Part shown: positions 1 through 6,508 of the stretch, piece after piece
Numbering within the stretch: position 1 is the first letter of the stretch
Layout: each line of letters begins with the position of its first letter
Source of the DNA: Candidatus Caccovivens faecavium
GTDB taxonomy: Bacteria; Bacillota; Clostridia; Christensenellales; UBA1242
Assembly: GCA_018715545.1 (NCBI GenBank)
Contig: DVLK01000051.1
Coordinates: 1 to 7,772, forward strand
DNA length: 7,772 nt
Direction: 5' to 3'
Translations under genes and position numbers: made by a program
The notes under the pieces: model-generated
Databases searched by the model: none
Told to the model about the DNA's origin: nothing
The model's input: the letters and a program-made list of their open reading frames with translations, nothing else

Positions 1-28
1 TTAAAATTTTATGTCAATAAAATTTTAA
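1..28. repeat. AT-only inverted repeat upstream of the glycosylase gene
   Basis: Two perfect 11-base arms made only of A and T (1-11 and 18-28) flank a 6-base loop (TGTCAA). The dyad lies just upstream of a TATAAT at 41-46. It could be the weak end of an upstream transcript or a binding site, but an A/T-only dyad is easily reached by chance in such AT-rich DNA. The window begins here, so its left context is unknown. Confidence 0.3.
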
Positions 29-40
29 CATCACATAGTT

Positions 41-46
41 TATAAT
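41..46 (+). promoter_or_regulatory. Possible -10 element for the glycosylase gene
   Basis: TATAAT matches the sigma-A -10 consensus exactly and would start transcription near position 53, followed by the ribosome binding site AAGGGTG and the ATG at 65. No convincing -35 is found 16-18 bases upstream (that stretch is TAAAAT-like), and the TG of an extended -10 is absent, so this is weak. Confidence 0.35.
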
Positions 47-64
47 TTTTGCTAAGGGTGAAAA

Positions 65-907
65 ATGAAGTACAAAATAGTAAATAATGGTATTTTAATT
101 TTAGATAAAAACGACTTTAATATAAAAGAAATTCTTGAATGTGGGCAAATTTTTTCTTTTGTTAAGCAAGAAGATGGTTATATAGTCTATTCCAGTGATA
201 AGTGTGCAAAAGTGGTAGAAAGTGAAGATGGTTACAAGATTTTGACCAATGATAGTAGTTACTTTGAAAACTTCTTTGATTTAAAAACAGATTATACAAA
301 AATTAAAAATGCCTTAAAGAAAGAACCGATTTTAAAAGAACCAATTGAGTTTGGTAAAGGTATAAGAATTTTAAAACAGGACTTATTTGAAACTTTGATT
401 AGTTTTATAGTTTCTGCAAATAACAACATCAAGAGAATACAGCTTATTTTAAATCGTTTACGGAGCAGTTTAGGAAAAGATATGGGAACTTATCATGCCT
501 TTCCGTCGCGGGAAAGCATGCTAAAAAAAGATGAGGCCTTTTACAAAGATATAGGAGCGGGGTACAGGGCAAGCTATTTATACAAAGTTATTAGGCAAGT
601 TGATGAGGAAAGATTAAAAGAATATGATAATTTGCCAACGCCTGAACTTAGGAACAAACTTATAGAGCTTTCTGGGGTAGGGCCGAAAGTTGCAGACTGC
701 ATATTGTTGTTTGGTTATGGCAGAAAAGATGTTTTTCCTGTCGATACTTGGATTGCAAAAATGTATAACAAGTATTATGAACCTATTGAAAATAGAGAGG
801 AAATTAGGAAGAGGCTAACTCATCAATTTGGTGATTTATCTGGTTACGCTCAACAATATTTATTTTACTTTATGCGCTCTTATGTTGGCAACAATGACGA
901 TGGATAA
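65..907 (+). CDS. ogg: 8-oxoguanine DNA glycosylase / AP lyase, OGG1 type
   Basis: This base-excision repair enzyme removes 8-oxoguanine from DNA and can nick the abasic site by beta-elimination. The 280-aa protein has the full OGG1 layout. An N-terminal OGG_N domain (about residues 1-90) includes ECGQIFSF at 25-32, matching the CGQ-F signature. A HhH-GPD domain follows (about 105-271). Family landmarks are SANNNIKRI (117-125), GYRASYL (166-172), the helix-hairpin-helix ELSGVGPKVADC (201-212), Lys208 aligning with the Schiff-base lysine (Lys249 of human OGG1), and FPVDTW (224-229) with Asp227 aligning with the catalytic Asp268. YAQQYLFYFMR at 261-271 matches the C-terminal part of the pocket. 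There is no C-terminal Fe-S cysteine cluster, which separates it from MutY and endonuclease III. The start is supported by AAGGGTG 6 bases upstream. Length and motifs look intact. It is a stand-alone gene; the next gene has its own promoter. Confidence 0.93.
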   Translation: MKYKIVNNGILILDKNDFNIKEILECGQIFSFVKQEDGYIVYSSDKCAKVVESEDGYKILTNDSSYFENFFDLKTDYTKIKNALKKEPILKEPIEFGKGIRILKQDLFETLISFIVSANNNIKRIQLILNRLRSSLGKDMGTYHAFPSRESMLKKDEAFYKDIGAGYRASYLYKVIRQVDEERLKEYDNLPTPELRNKLIELSGVGPKVADCILLFGYGRKDVFPVDTWIAKMYNKYYEPIENREEIRKRLTHQFGDLSGYAQQYLFYFMRSYVGNNDDG

Positions 908-980
908 GAGAAATACAATAAAAATCTCAAAATTTTTAACATTTTAAAAGCTTTTATTGCAAAAATTTTCAAAAAAAGTA

Positions 981-1009
981 TTGAATTTTGTAAAAATTCA
1001 TGTTATAAT
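981..1009 (+). promoter_or_regulatory. Sigma-A promoter of the 1039 lipoprotein gene (extended -10)
   Basis: TTGAAT (981-986), a 17-base spacer and TATAAT (1004-1009) form a near-consensus sigma-A promoter. The spacer ends in TGT, giving an extended -10 (TGTTATAAT). Transcription would start near 1016, leaving a leader of about 23 bases with AAGGAGG at 1024-1030, 8 bases before the ATG. A small dyad, GAATTTT-GTA-AAAATTC (983-999), sits between the two boxes and could be an operator or chance. No terminator is seen between the glycosylase stop and this promoter. Confidence 0.8.
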
Positions 1010-1038
1010 TTATATGAAAGGATAAGGAGGATACATAT

Positions 1039-2004
1039 ATGAACAAAAAATTAAAATTTTTATCAGGAGTATTAAGTATTGCAATGCTTGCTGGCTCTTT
1101 GGCATTCACTGCTTGTGCAAAAACAGATGACAAGCCAATTGATGATAAACCAATTGATGAAAAGCCACCAATTGAAGAGCCTGTAATTCCACCAGAGGAT
1201 TATGTTTATAATGAAGACGGTACTTTTAATCAAGAAGGATTTTTAAAAGCTTTTAATGAGGTTATGAATACCGAAATGAAAGCAGAACCTCAAACATATA
1301 ATTATTACCTTAATAGCTTTTACAGTGATTATGATCCTATGTGGGTTTATTACGATAAGGAAGCAAAGGCTATAAAGCTTGGTAGTTTTGGTAAATACAA
1401 AGATGAAGTTGTAGATGTAAACAATGAGTTATGGACAGGCGAGTTTAGACTAATTAGCTTCCCTATTGATATTGATGCTTGCGAAACTTGGCCAGAATTT
1501 AAAGAAAAATTTGTTGAAGAAGTTACGCCAGATACTTTAAAGTACGAATTGTTTGTTAAGTATGACCATGAAATAGGTTCTGGCGAGTATATGCAAAACA
1601 AAGAACTAGATGATGCTTTAATCAAATTATCTAGGAGATTGTATAATCAACTATATAAAGATTATGCTCCATCTGCTGCTGATTTTTATTTCTTTGGTAC
1701 GCCTTATGAAATTAATAGTGGTGACAGAGTGCTTGCTCCAATTGGAACTCTATTCTTTAACGATAAAAATCAAATTGAATTTATTGGCTCAGAAGTTTGG
1801 GTTTCCAACGAAAATGGAAACTGGAAAGAAAATATCATAAATGGTGTCAATTTAGATGTATATCCAACAGTTGCTCAAAGACAAGTTGTATGCGAATTGA
1901 ATGATACTTTCTGTGATTTAATGAATGATAATCCTATGGAAGAGGAAGTTACAGTCCAAAATGGCTATAAGTTCTATGTTCCTTCTGATGAGCTTGTTAA
2001 ATAA
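1039..2004 (+). CDS. Lipoprotein of unknown function with a repeat-rich Pro/acidic stalk
   Basis: I do not recognise the family. The 321-aa protein starts with a lipoprotein signal peptide: a basic N-terminus (MNKKLK), a hydrophobic core, and the lipobox FTAC with Cys26 as the predicted lipidated residue. It should therefore be anchored on the outer face of the cytoplasmic membrane. Residues 28-53 form a Pro/Asp/Glu/Lys stalk built from DKPID-type repeats. The globular part follows (about 55-321). It opens with YNEDGTFNQEGFLKA (57-71) and is rich in Tyr, Asp and Glu, with no catalytic motif I can name. The same opening motif occurs at 117-131 of the next protein (FDDTGELNAEGFHEA), and weaker matches continue beyond it, so the two are probably diverged tandem paralogues. 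The start is secure: AAGGAGG lies 8 bases upstream and the signal peptide begins at once. It has its own promoter and may be cotranscribed with the next gene. Confidence 0.85.
   Translation: MNKKLKFLSGVLSIAMLAGSLAFTACAKTDDKPIDDKPIDEKPPIEEPVIPPEDYVYNEDGTFNQEGFLKAFNEVMNTEMKAEPQTYNYYLNSFYSDYDPMWVYYDKEAKAIKLGSFGKYKDEVVDVNNELWTGEFRLISFPIDIDACETWPEFKEKFVEEVTPDTLKYELFVKYDHEIGSGEYMQNKELDDALIKLSRRLYNQLYKDYAPSAADFYFFGTPYEINSGDRVLAPIGTLFFNDKNQIEFIGSEVWVSNENGNWKENIINGVNLDVYPTVAQRQVVCELNDTFCDLMNDNPMEEEVTVQNGYKFYVPSDELVK
1132..1179 (+). repeat. Short in-frame tandem repeat coding the lipoprotein stalk
   Basis: A 15-base unit AARCCAATTGATGAW occurs at 1132-1146 and 1147-1161, followed by a degenerate 18-base copy at 1162-1179. 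The copies keep the reading frame and encode KPIDD, KPIDE and KPPIEE. Expansion by slippage would lengthen the stalk without disturbing the frame. Confidence 0.7.
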
Positions 2005-2018
2005 GCGTTTTTGTTATA

Positions 2019-2050
2019 AAAGCGCGTATTAACAAGTAGTTACGCGCTTT
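2019..2050 (+). terminator. GC-rich intergenic hairpin, possible weak terminator
   Basis: AAAGCGCGTA (2019-2028) pairs perfectly with TACGCGCTTT (2041-2050) around a 12-base loop; with one bulged A the stem extends into TATA on both sides. The stem is strong, but it is followed by ATAAAATATA rather than a T-run, so termination would be inefficient. It lies between the 2004 stop and the ribosome binding site at 2067-2074. It could let some transcripts run on into the next gene, or act as an mRNA-stabilising end. I see no clear promoter between the two genes. Confidence 0.55.
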
Positions 2051-2084
2051 ATAAAATATATTAATGAAAAGGAGAATATATTTT

Positions 2085-3245
2085 ATGAACAAGGAAAATA
2101 AGAAGAAAAAAGGTATAGTAAAAAAAGTTGCCGCAGTTGTGCTTGGTTTAGCTTTTGTTGGCACTGCTGTGGGAATTGGTATTGCTGTTTCAAATAGAGA
2201 TAAGGTTGATCCGACACCTGATGATCCAATTATTGTGAATCCACTACCTGATGACCCAAAGCCAGATGATCCTATCGTAGATCCAACTCCAACGCCTGAC
2301 CCAGATCCAACGCCAGAGCCTGAGCCTGATGAACCTGACATTCCAGACGAACCGGATGTCCCTGATGAACCGGATGTCCCTGATGAACCGGAGCCTGTTG
2401 AACCTGAACAAGAGCGAGAAGATATGATTTTCTTTGACGACACTGGCGAGCTTAACGCTGAGGGCTTTCATGAAGCACTTATGTATATTATGGAGAATTA
2501 TGAGTATAAAGGTTTGACCTTGAATGAGATTTTCTATGAGAGAACATATAACGATTATGAGTTTTTTGCTGTGAATTGGAGTGGCGAAGATAATAAAATA
2601 TATCTTTATACTATTGGAGAATTAAAAAGTTATTCTAACAACAATAATAAAGAAATTAAAATTGCACAATTAATTGACATGGATTTAAAAGCTGATAAAT
2701 ATGAAAACAGTTTAGATAAGTTTATTAAAGAAAGTATGAATGACGAACATTTGGAGGGCAACATTGTTTATAGGCTTCAATATTGTTACACTGAAGATGA
2801 ACTTAAGCGCCTTGATGATTATTATGAAAAAGCTTATGAGATGTCGGAATACCGTGTTAAGCAAGACTTGGGTAAAAACGATGTTGTGCTTGGAAGTTTT
2901 ATTGAGGAAAGAAAAAGTATGCCGGCTGGATTAGGTATAGGTGACAATAATGCAATTACTGTTCACTATTGGGTGTTAAACGAAAAGACAAATGAAGTTC
3001 GCGAAGTAACCAATGCTATACACTCTTCTTCGGTTTTAGGAGAGGGCTTTGTCAAAAACTTGATGGCTAGCCCTATCACAGGAAGTGAATTTGTTGTTGT
3101 TGGCTCTGTCGAAGAAAAGGATGTTGTCACAATAGATAAAGATACACTATATAATGTGGAAAATGGTCGAGTTATGAGCGCAATGCGTTCAGTCGACTAT
3201 GAAAATTATGATATTATTGCCGATGAAAAACTTCGTGAATTATAA
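2085..3245 (+). CDS. Membrane-anchored surface protein with Pro/Asp/Glu stalk, unknown function
   Basis: I do not recognise the family. The 386-aa protein has a very basic N-terminus (MNKENKKKKGIVKK), one hydrophobic helix (about 14-36) and no lipobox cysteine, so it is probably N-in/C-out. Residues 40-109 are an extended Pro/Asp/Glu stalk (PTPDDP, PDPDPTPEPEP, then PDEPDV repeats) of the kind that carries a domain through the cell wall. The C-terminal domain (about 113-386) starts with FDDTGELNAEGFHEA (117-131), matching the lipoprotein just upstream, and is likely its paralogue. I chose ATG 2085 because AAAAGGAG (2067-2074) lies 10 bases before it; an in-frame ATG at 2064 overlaps that binding site and would add MKRRIYF. 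The gene ends before a strong terminator. No promoter is evident in the short gap upstream, so cotranscription with the 1039 gene through the leaky hairpin is plausible. Confidence 0.83.
   Translation: MNKENKKKKGIVKKVAAVVLGLAFVGTAVGIGIAVSNRDKVDPTPDDPIIVNPLPDDPKPDDPIVDPTPTPDPDPTPEPEPDEPDIPDEPDVPDEPDVPDEPEPVEPEQEREDMIFFDDTGELNAEGFHEALMYIMENYEYKGLTLNEIFYERTYNDYEFFAVNWSGEDNKIYLYTIGELKSYSNNNNKEIKIAQLIDMDLKADKYENSLDKFIKESMNDEHLEGNIVYRLQYCYTEDELKRLDDYYEKAYEMSEYRVKQDLGKNDVVLGSFIEERKSMPAGLGIGDNNAITVHYWVLNEKTNEVREVTNAIHSSSVLGEGFVKNLMASPITGSEFVVVGSVEEKDVVTIDKDTLYNVENGRVMSAMRSVDYENYDIIADEKLREL
2331..2390 (+). repeat. 18-bp in-frame tandem repeat in the stalk
   Basis: The unit GAACCGGATGTCCCTGAT occurs twice without change (2349-2366 and 2367-2384). 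A diverged copy precedes it (2331-2348) and a 6-base partial copy follows (2385-2390). Each unit encodes EPDVPD or EPDIPD. Perfect identity of the two central copies, at wobble positions as well, points to recent duplication by slippage or recombination. Copy number may vary between strains. Confidence 0.85.
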
Positions 3246-3262
3246 ATACGAAAAATATAAAG

Positions 3263-3293
3263 ATAACAAGGTGTTTTTCCTTGTTATTTTTTT
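3263..3293 (+). terminator. Intrinsic terminator of the 2085 gene
   Basis: ATAACAAGG (3263-3271) pairs with CCTTGTTAT (3279-3287) around a 7-base loop, followed directly by TTTTTT (3288-3293). This is a classic rho-independent terminator 17 bases after the stop. Its right arm and T-run also contain the -35 and part of the spacer of the next gene's promoter. Confidence 0.88.
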
Positions 3294-3310
3294 ATTTTAT
3301 GTGTTATAAT
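3281..3310 (+). promoter_or_regulatory. Promoter of the 703-aa lipoprotein gene, predicted leaderless
   Basis: TTGTTA (3281-3286), an 18-base spacer and TATAAT (3305-3310), with TG at 3302-3303, form an extended -10 promoter. Counting 7 bases from the end of the -10 puts the start point at 3317, the A of the ATG that begins a textbook lipoprotein signal peptide. No ribosome binding site lies upstream of that ATG. The -35 lies inside the terminator of the preceding gene, so the end of one unit and the start of the next share bases. Confidence 0.7.
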
Positions 3311-3316
3311 ATGAAT

Positions 3317-5428
3317 ATGAAAAAAAATCACAAGATTTTGACAATTTTTTTGTGTTTAATCATGTTTTTCATGGCTGGATGTGGCGATGGTGGCTTCGGC
3401 GCGGGCAGTGAAGGTTCTCCTATCAATCTTGAAGGCGTCAAGGTTATGCGTAAGCCGGCGGAGTATAGCATAGGTGAGCTGGTCGGCGAAGAAAATTCTG
3501 AATATTTCTATAACTTGCTTTCTCGAAGTATTATGCGATTTTTATATTTAACTTACTCTAATGGAATCGAATCAGCAGATTTAAAATATAGAGAATCAAT
3601 ATTGAATGGCACGACACTAGAAAATATTTTGAATAATACAAATCCTGATAGATATTTTTATTACGACTCGATAAGATATAGTATAGAGTCAATCACTGTC
3701 AACAATGTAGAAAGCGTGTTAGAGATAGTCTTAGATACGGAATCTGCGTGGAATTTTGGTTTTGATAACTATTATACGCTTGACGAGGCTGTCACAGGTT
3801 TTCCTATCCTTGCATTAGTGAGCAATCATGATGAAATAATTTCTACAACCTATACAGAAAACGGAAATGTGTTGAATATAAATGCAAATTATTTAACTTA
3901 TACCGACAGCATCTACGGCACGCCAGGAGATTATAGTAATATCTATTATGGCGCAGATAGATATGAAAATGATATTTTAATGTATGGAGAATCTCCTTAT
4001 TATCAAGAATTTGTAGCAAACGAGCCTGTAACAACGCTTAATACATATCAAGATGCGCTTGAATACATAACCTATCTATTTGTGCTTGGGTATGATTACG
4101 AAACTGCGGATGGTGGAGTAAATGGCGAGGATGCACCTTATTTTAATCTGCAAATTTCACAAAATATGCAATCGGTTGATTTTAATGGCAACTCTTTAAG
4201 ATTAAATATTCCAAGTATTACAGTTGAGAGAACTCCTAATGGGCGTACCAATGTTTCCATAAACGAGGCATTAAGTGAAATTAAAGAGCGCTATAATGTT
4301 TTAGGTACATATATTGGTGTGACGGATGAGAATAAAGAACAACTTGTAAGATATATCTTAGATTATGTTATCGGTCTTGATAATGGAGAAAATGGCGATT
4401 ATTCCTTTGAAATCATCACAGAGGAAGATGGCGGAGGCGGGACTCCAATTATAACTTCAAGGCGCCAGGTTGATGTAAACAGAGATTATGAAAATGTTGT
4501 AAGGAATATTGTTGATGTTGCCTGCTCAGAGGTTCGTATTGGTGGTGTTGAGGGCGATGATGAAGTGTTCATTGATACCGCTTACCCTATCTCTGAAATT
4601 GTAGATTACAAAAATGACTATTTCTATACACAATGGTATGACGAAAATGGAAACACCTCAGATGAGAATATTTTAGGGCATGTGGATGCGGCAGAATATC
4701 AAGCGATGAGTATCAGTTTGCCTGCTGAGGAGATTGGATACTTTTTAACTGATATTCAACTTTGTTTTGAGTATTATGATGATAATCCTAATGACGAGAG
4801 TGAGTTAGTTTATGATGAATTAAATGGTTTAACACTAAATCTTGGAATTAATTATTTTGATAATCAAGGCAATATTCTCTATTCTTCTGAGCCTGTTCAA
4901 AAAAATATTAAATATGGTAGGCTACTGAGTGATGCCGATTATCATACGGGTGTTGACCCAGATTACAGGAATGTTTATTTCACTACGAGTGATGATGTCG
5001 TGAGTGATAATATATATGGTGCTGTTTTTTCGCAAATAGAAAAAATACCTCTAAAAATGCAGTTTGATAATAATATTGATGATGGAGTTTTAAATGCTGA
5101 GTTAAATGGTGAAGAGGTAAATGAATACGAGCATGTTATAAAAATTACAGGAAGCTCCCCAGCGCGCGAATATTATAAGATGAATCCTTCGTCTTCCTAT
5201 GGGCAATATGCCACCTTTAATCCTGATATGTTTGCGGGGAAAACAGACTATATTGAAATATATTTTGATGTTTTAAAAGATAAAAATAATCTTAACAAAA
5301 ACTATAATTTTAAAGTAGGCTTAGTTTGGGTGTTGACGGACTCCTATAAAAAGGATGACCCTGATTATGTTGGGGCGCTGTCAATGAGTTTTTTAGACGA
5401 TATTGATTTAATAAGAAAAAAATTTTAA
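3317..5428 (+). CDS. Large surface lipoprotein of unknown function (703 aa)
   Basis: I do not recognise the family. The signal peptide is MKKNHKILTI plus a hydrophobic core ending in the lipobox MAGC, with Cys22 as the predicted lipidated residue, then a Gly/Ser tether (23-34). The mature protein is acidic and rich in Tyr, Asn and Asp, with many alternating hydrophobic stretches that suggest beta-structure. A Gly run near residues 372-375 (EEDGGGGTPI) divides it into two halves of similar size. I see no enzymatic signature, LysM, SLH or sortase signal. The ATG at 3317 is chosen over the in-frame ATG at 3311 and the TTG at 3281. It gives a normal signal peptide, and both upstream starts lie inside the promoter or terminator. 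There is no Shine-Dalgarno sequence, which fits a leaderless transcript. The stop codon overlaps the gene's own terminator stem. It could be a binding protein or an envelope structural protein; neither can be shown. Confidence 0.82.
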   Translation: MKKNHKILTIFLCLIMFFMAGCGDGGFGAGSEGSPINLEGVKVMRKPAEYSIGELVGEENSEYFYNLLSRSIMRFLYLTYSNGIESADLKYRESILNGTTLENILNNTNPDRYFYYDSIRYSIESITVNNVESVLEIVLDTESAWNFGFDNYYTLDEAVTGFPILALVSNHDEIISTTYTENGNVLNINANYLTYTDSIYGTPGDYSNIYYGADRYENDILMYGESPYYQEFVANEPVTTLNTYQDALEYITYLFVLGYDYETADGGVNGEDAPYFNLQISQNMQSVDFNGNSLRLNIPSITVERTPNGRTNVSINEALSEIKERYNVLGTYIGVTDENKEQLVRYILDYVIGLDNGENGDYSFEIITEEDGGGGTPIITSRRQVDVNRDYENVVRNIVDVACSEVRIGGVEGDDEVFIDTAYPISEIVDYKNDYFYTQWYDENGNTSDENILGHVDAAEYQAMSISLPAEEIGYFLTDIQLCFEYYDDNPNDESELVYDELNGLTLNLGINYFDNQGNILYSSEPVQKNIKYGRLLSDADYHTGVDPDYRNVYFTTSDDVVSDNIYGAVFSQIEKIPLKMQFDNNIDDGVLNAELNGEEVNEYEHVIKITGSSPAREYYKMNPSSSYGQYATFNPDMFAGKTDYIEIYFDVLKDKNNLNKNYNFKVGLVWVLTDSYKKDDPDYVGALSMSFLDDIDLIRKKF

Positions 5429-5451
5429 ATTCTCCACTAGGAGAATTTTTT
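5427..5451 (+). terminator. Intrinsic terminator of the 703-aa lipoprotein gene
   Basis: AAATTCTCC (5427-5435) pairs perfectly with GGAGAATTT (5440-5448) around the 4-base loop ACTA; the T-run extends to 5451. The left arm begins inside the stop codon (5426-5428), so the gene has almost no 3' untranslated region. Confidence 0.85.
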
Positions 5452-5485
5452 AATGCTTAAAAATAAAATAATAAAAAGGTAACTA

Positions 5486-5514
5486 TTTACAAAGTAATCA
5501 AAATATGTTACAAT
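5486..5514 (+). promoter_or_regulatory. Sigma-A promoter of the 5542 gene (extended -10)
   Basis: TTTACA (5486-5491), a 17-base spacer and TACAAT (5509-5514), preceded by TGT, form a good extended -10 promoter. It starts near 5521 and leaves a leader of about 21 bases that holds AAAGGAG. A second hexamer, TATAAT, follows at once (5515-5520) but has no suitably spaced -35. The TGTTAYAAT core is shared with the promoters before 1039 and 3317. Confidence 0.72.
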
Positions 5515-5541
5515 TATAATAATCATTACAAAGGAGTGAAC

Positions 5542-6357
5542 ATGAAACCGCTAATATATGCTCTTATTATAATTATGATTGTTGATGCCTTTTTGTTGGC
5601 ATTTTTCATCATTCGTACTGTTCAAAAAAAGAGATTGAAGAAAAATAAAAGTGTAGAGAATGAACCAAAGCGAGCAGTTAATAAAGCTGAAAATGTAGAA
5701 AATAAAAATATAGCAAAGCTAAACAAAACGGCTAAGAAGAATAAGTTAACAAAACATAGTTCATTTGGTAAAATTAAAGTTAATGAAGAGGCTCTTAAAC
5801 AAATCTTTGCGGGGTATGATAAAGACGAAGAGAAAAAGGAAGAGAATGACAAATTAGAATCGGAAGCAAAGCCTCAACCAAAACAAGAAGAAGAGAAACA
5901 TCTTGATGCTGTTTTTGAGGACTTTAAGATTGAAGAGAAAGTAGAAGAAGAAAAGAAGGAACCAACAAGATTTCGTTCACCTTTTCATAGCATGATGAAT
6001 GAGCGAAGGGCTGCTGCACTGCCAAAAGAGGAAATTAAAGATGATGAGAATGACGAAGAGGATGATGACTTTGATACAAGCGACATCGAACAAGCATATC
6101 AAGATTTTCTTATGAGGAAAAAACAAGAATATTTAAAAAAATATGAAGATGAACTTAATGAAGAAGATGATGAGGATGTTGTTAATAACGATGAAAAATT
6201 GAAAAAGTACACTTTAAATAACTTCAAAGATGATTACTTTAATAAACACAAGGACATTTCAGAAATAGTAGATAAACTTTCTGATGAAGATAAAAATAAA
6301 ATACTATCTATATTACTTAGCAAAAATACAATTGAGGAAAGTGATTTTAATAGTTAA
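5542..6357 (+). CDS. Single-pass membrane protein with long charged cytoplasmic tail, unknown function
   Basis: I do not recognise the family. The 271-aa protein begins with one strongly hydrophobic helix (about 4-25) and is then followed by a Lys-rich stretch (29-72). By the positive-inside rule this places the tail in the cytoplasm, the opposite of the stalk protein at 2085. The tail is low in complexity and sharply divided by charge: basic at 29-72, then strongly acidic with Glu/Asp runs (about 94-215) likely to form disorder or coiled coil. A more ordinary helical segment closes it (about 225-265, including ISEIVDKLSDEDKNKILSIL). A small mixed island, TRFRSPFHSMMNERRAAALP, lies near 143-162 between acidic stretches and could be a binding motif. 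ATG 5542 is preferred because AGGAG lies 5 bases upstream; an in-frame GTG at 5536 overlaps that site. It has its own promoter and no clear terminator. Confidence 0.82.
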   Translation: MKPLIYALIIIMIVDAFLLAFFIIRTVQKKRLKKNKSVENEPKRAVNKAENVENKNIAKLNKTAKKNKLTKHSSFGKIKVNEEALKQIFAGYDKDEEKKEENDKLESEAKPQPKQEEEKHLDAVFEDFKIEEKVEEEKKEPTRFRSPFHSMMNERRAAALPKEEIKDDENDEEDDDFDTSDIEQAYQDFLMRKKQEYLKKYEDELNEEDDEDVVNNDEKLKKYTLNNFKDDYFNKHKDISEIVDKLSDEDKNKILSILLSKNTIEESDFNS

Positions 6358-6457
6358 TTCTATTTAATAAATGTTATTTTATCACTTCCAAGTTAAACTG
6401 TTTATATGTCGAAATGCCTTTTAATAGCACATAATAAAATTTTTTCATATTAAATAC

Positions 6458-6486
6458 TTGACATAAAAATTTATTTTTAGTATCCT
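6458..6486 (+). promoter_or_regulatory. Promoter of the 6509 lipoprotein gene
   Basis: A consensus -35, TTGACA (6458-6463), is followed after 17 bases by TATCCT (6481-6486), a 4-of-6 match to the -10. Transcription would start near 6493, giving a leader of only about 16 bases that contains the ribosome binding site. The -10 forms the left end of a perfect palindrome, which suggests repression by a DNA-binding protein. Confidence 0.72.
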
Positions 6487-6498
6487 AAATTTAGGATA
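6481..6498. promoter_or_regulatory. Perfect 18-bp palindrome over the -10 and start point, candidate operator
   Basis: TATCCTAAATTTAGGATA is its own reverse complement over all 18 bases. It covers the -10 hexamer and the predicted start point (about 6493) and ends next to the ribosome binding site. A dimeric repressor bound here would block RNA polymerase. The TTAGG/CCTAA half-sites resemble in general form those used by some metal-responsive repressors (DtxR/MntR type), but the match is not specific enough to name the regulator, and no regulator gene is in the window. Confidence 0.68.
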
Positions 6499-6508
6499 AG
6501 GAGGGTAT

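Noticed and set aside
65..907. MutY or endonuclease III instead of an OGG1-type enzyme
   Set aside because: There is no C-terminal Fe-S cysteine cluster, and the N-terminal OGG_N signature and OGG1-specific NNN and GYRA motifs are present.
908..980. Terminator after the glycosylase gene
   Set aside because: Only short A/T dyads (AAAAGCTTTT and a 4-bp GAGA/TCTC) are present; none gives a stable stem with a T-run.
1997..2443. Minus-strand Ser/Gly-repeat reading frame opposite the stalk-encoding region
   Set aside because: It is the complement of the Pro/Asp/Glu repeat codons; no ribosome binding site or promoter was seen, and the + strand frame explains the region with a membrane anchor and domain.
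3281..3316. Upstream TTG or ATG (3311) start for the 703-aa lipoprotein
   Set aside because: Both lie within the terminator T-run or promoter, upstream of the predicted start point, and would add residues before a normal signal peptide.
6358..6457. Terminator or small RNA after the charged-tail membrane protein
   Set aside because: No stable stem was found; ATTTTAT and ATAAAAT segments are too far apart and too AT-rich to support a call.
6481..6498. Naming the palindrome a DtxR/MntR iron or manganese box
   Set aside because: The half-sites are only broadly similar to known boxes, no regulator or metal-transport gene is in the window, and the downstream lipoprotein has no visible metal-binding motif.
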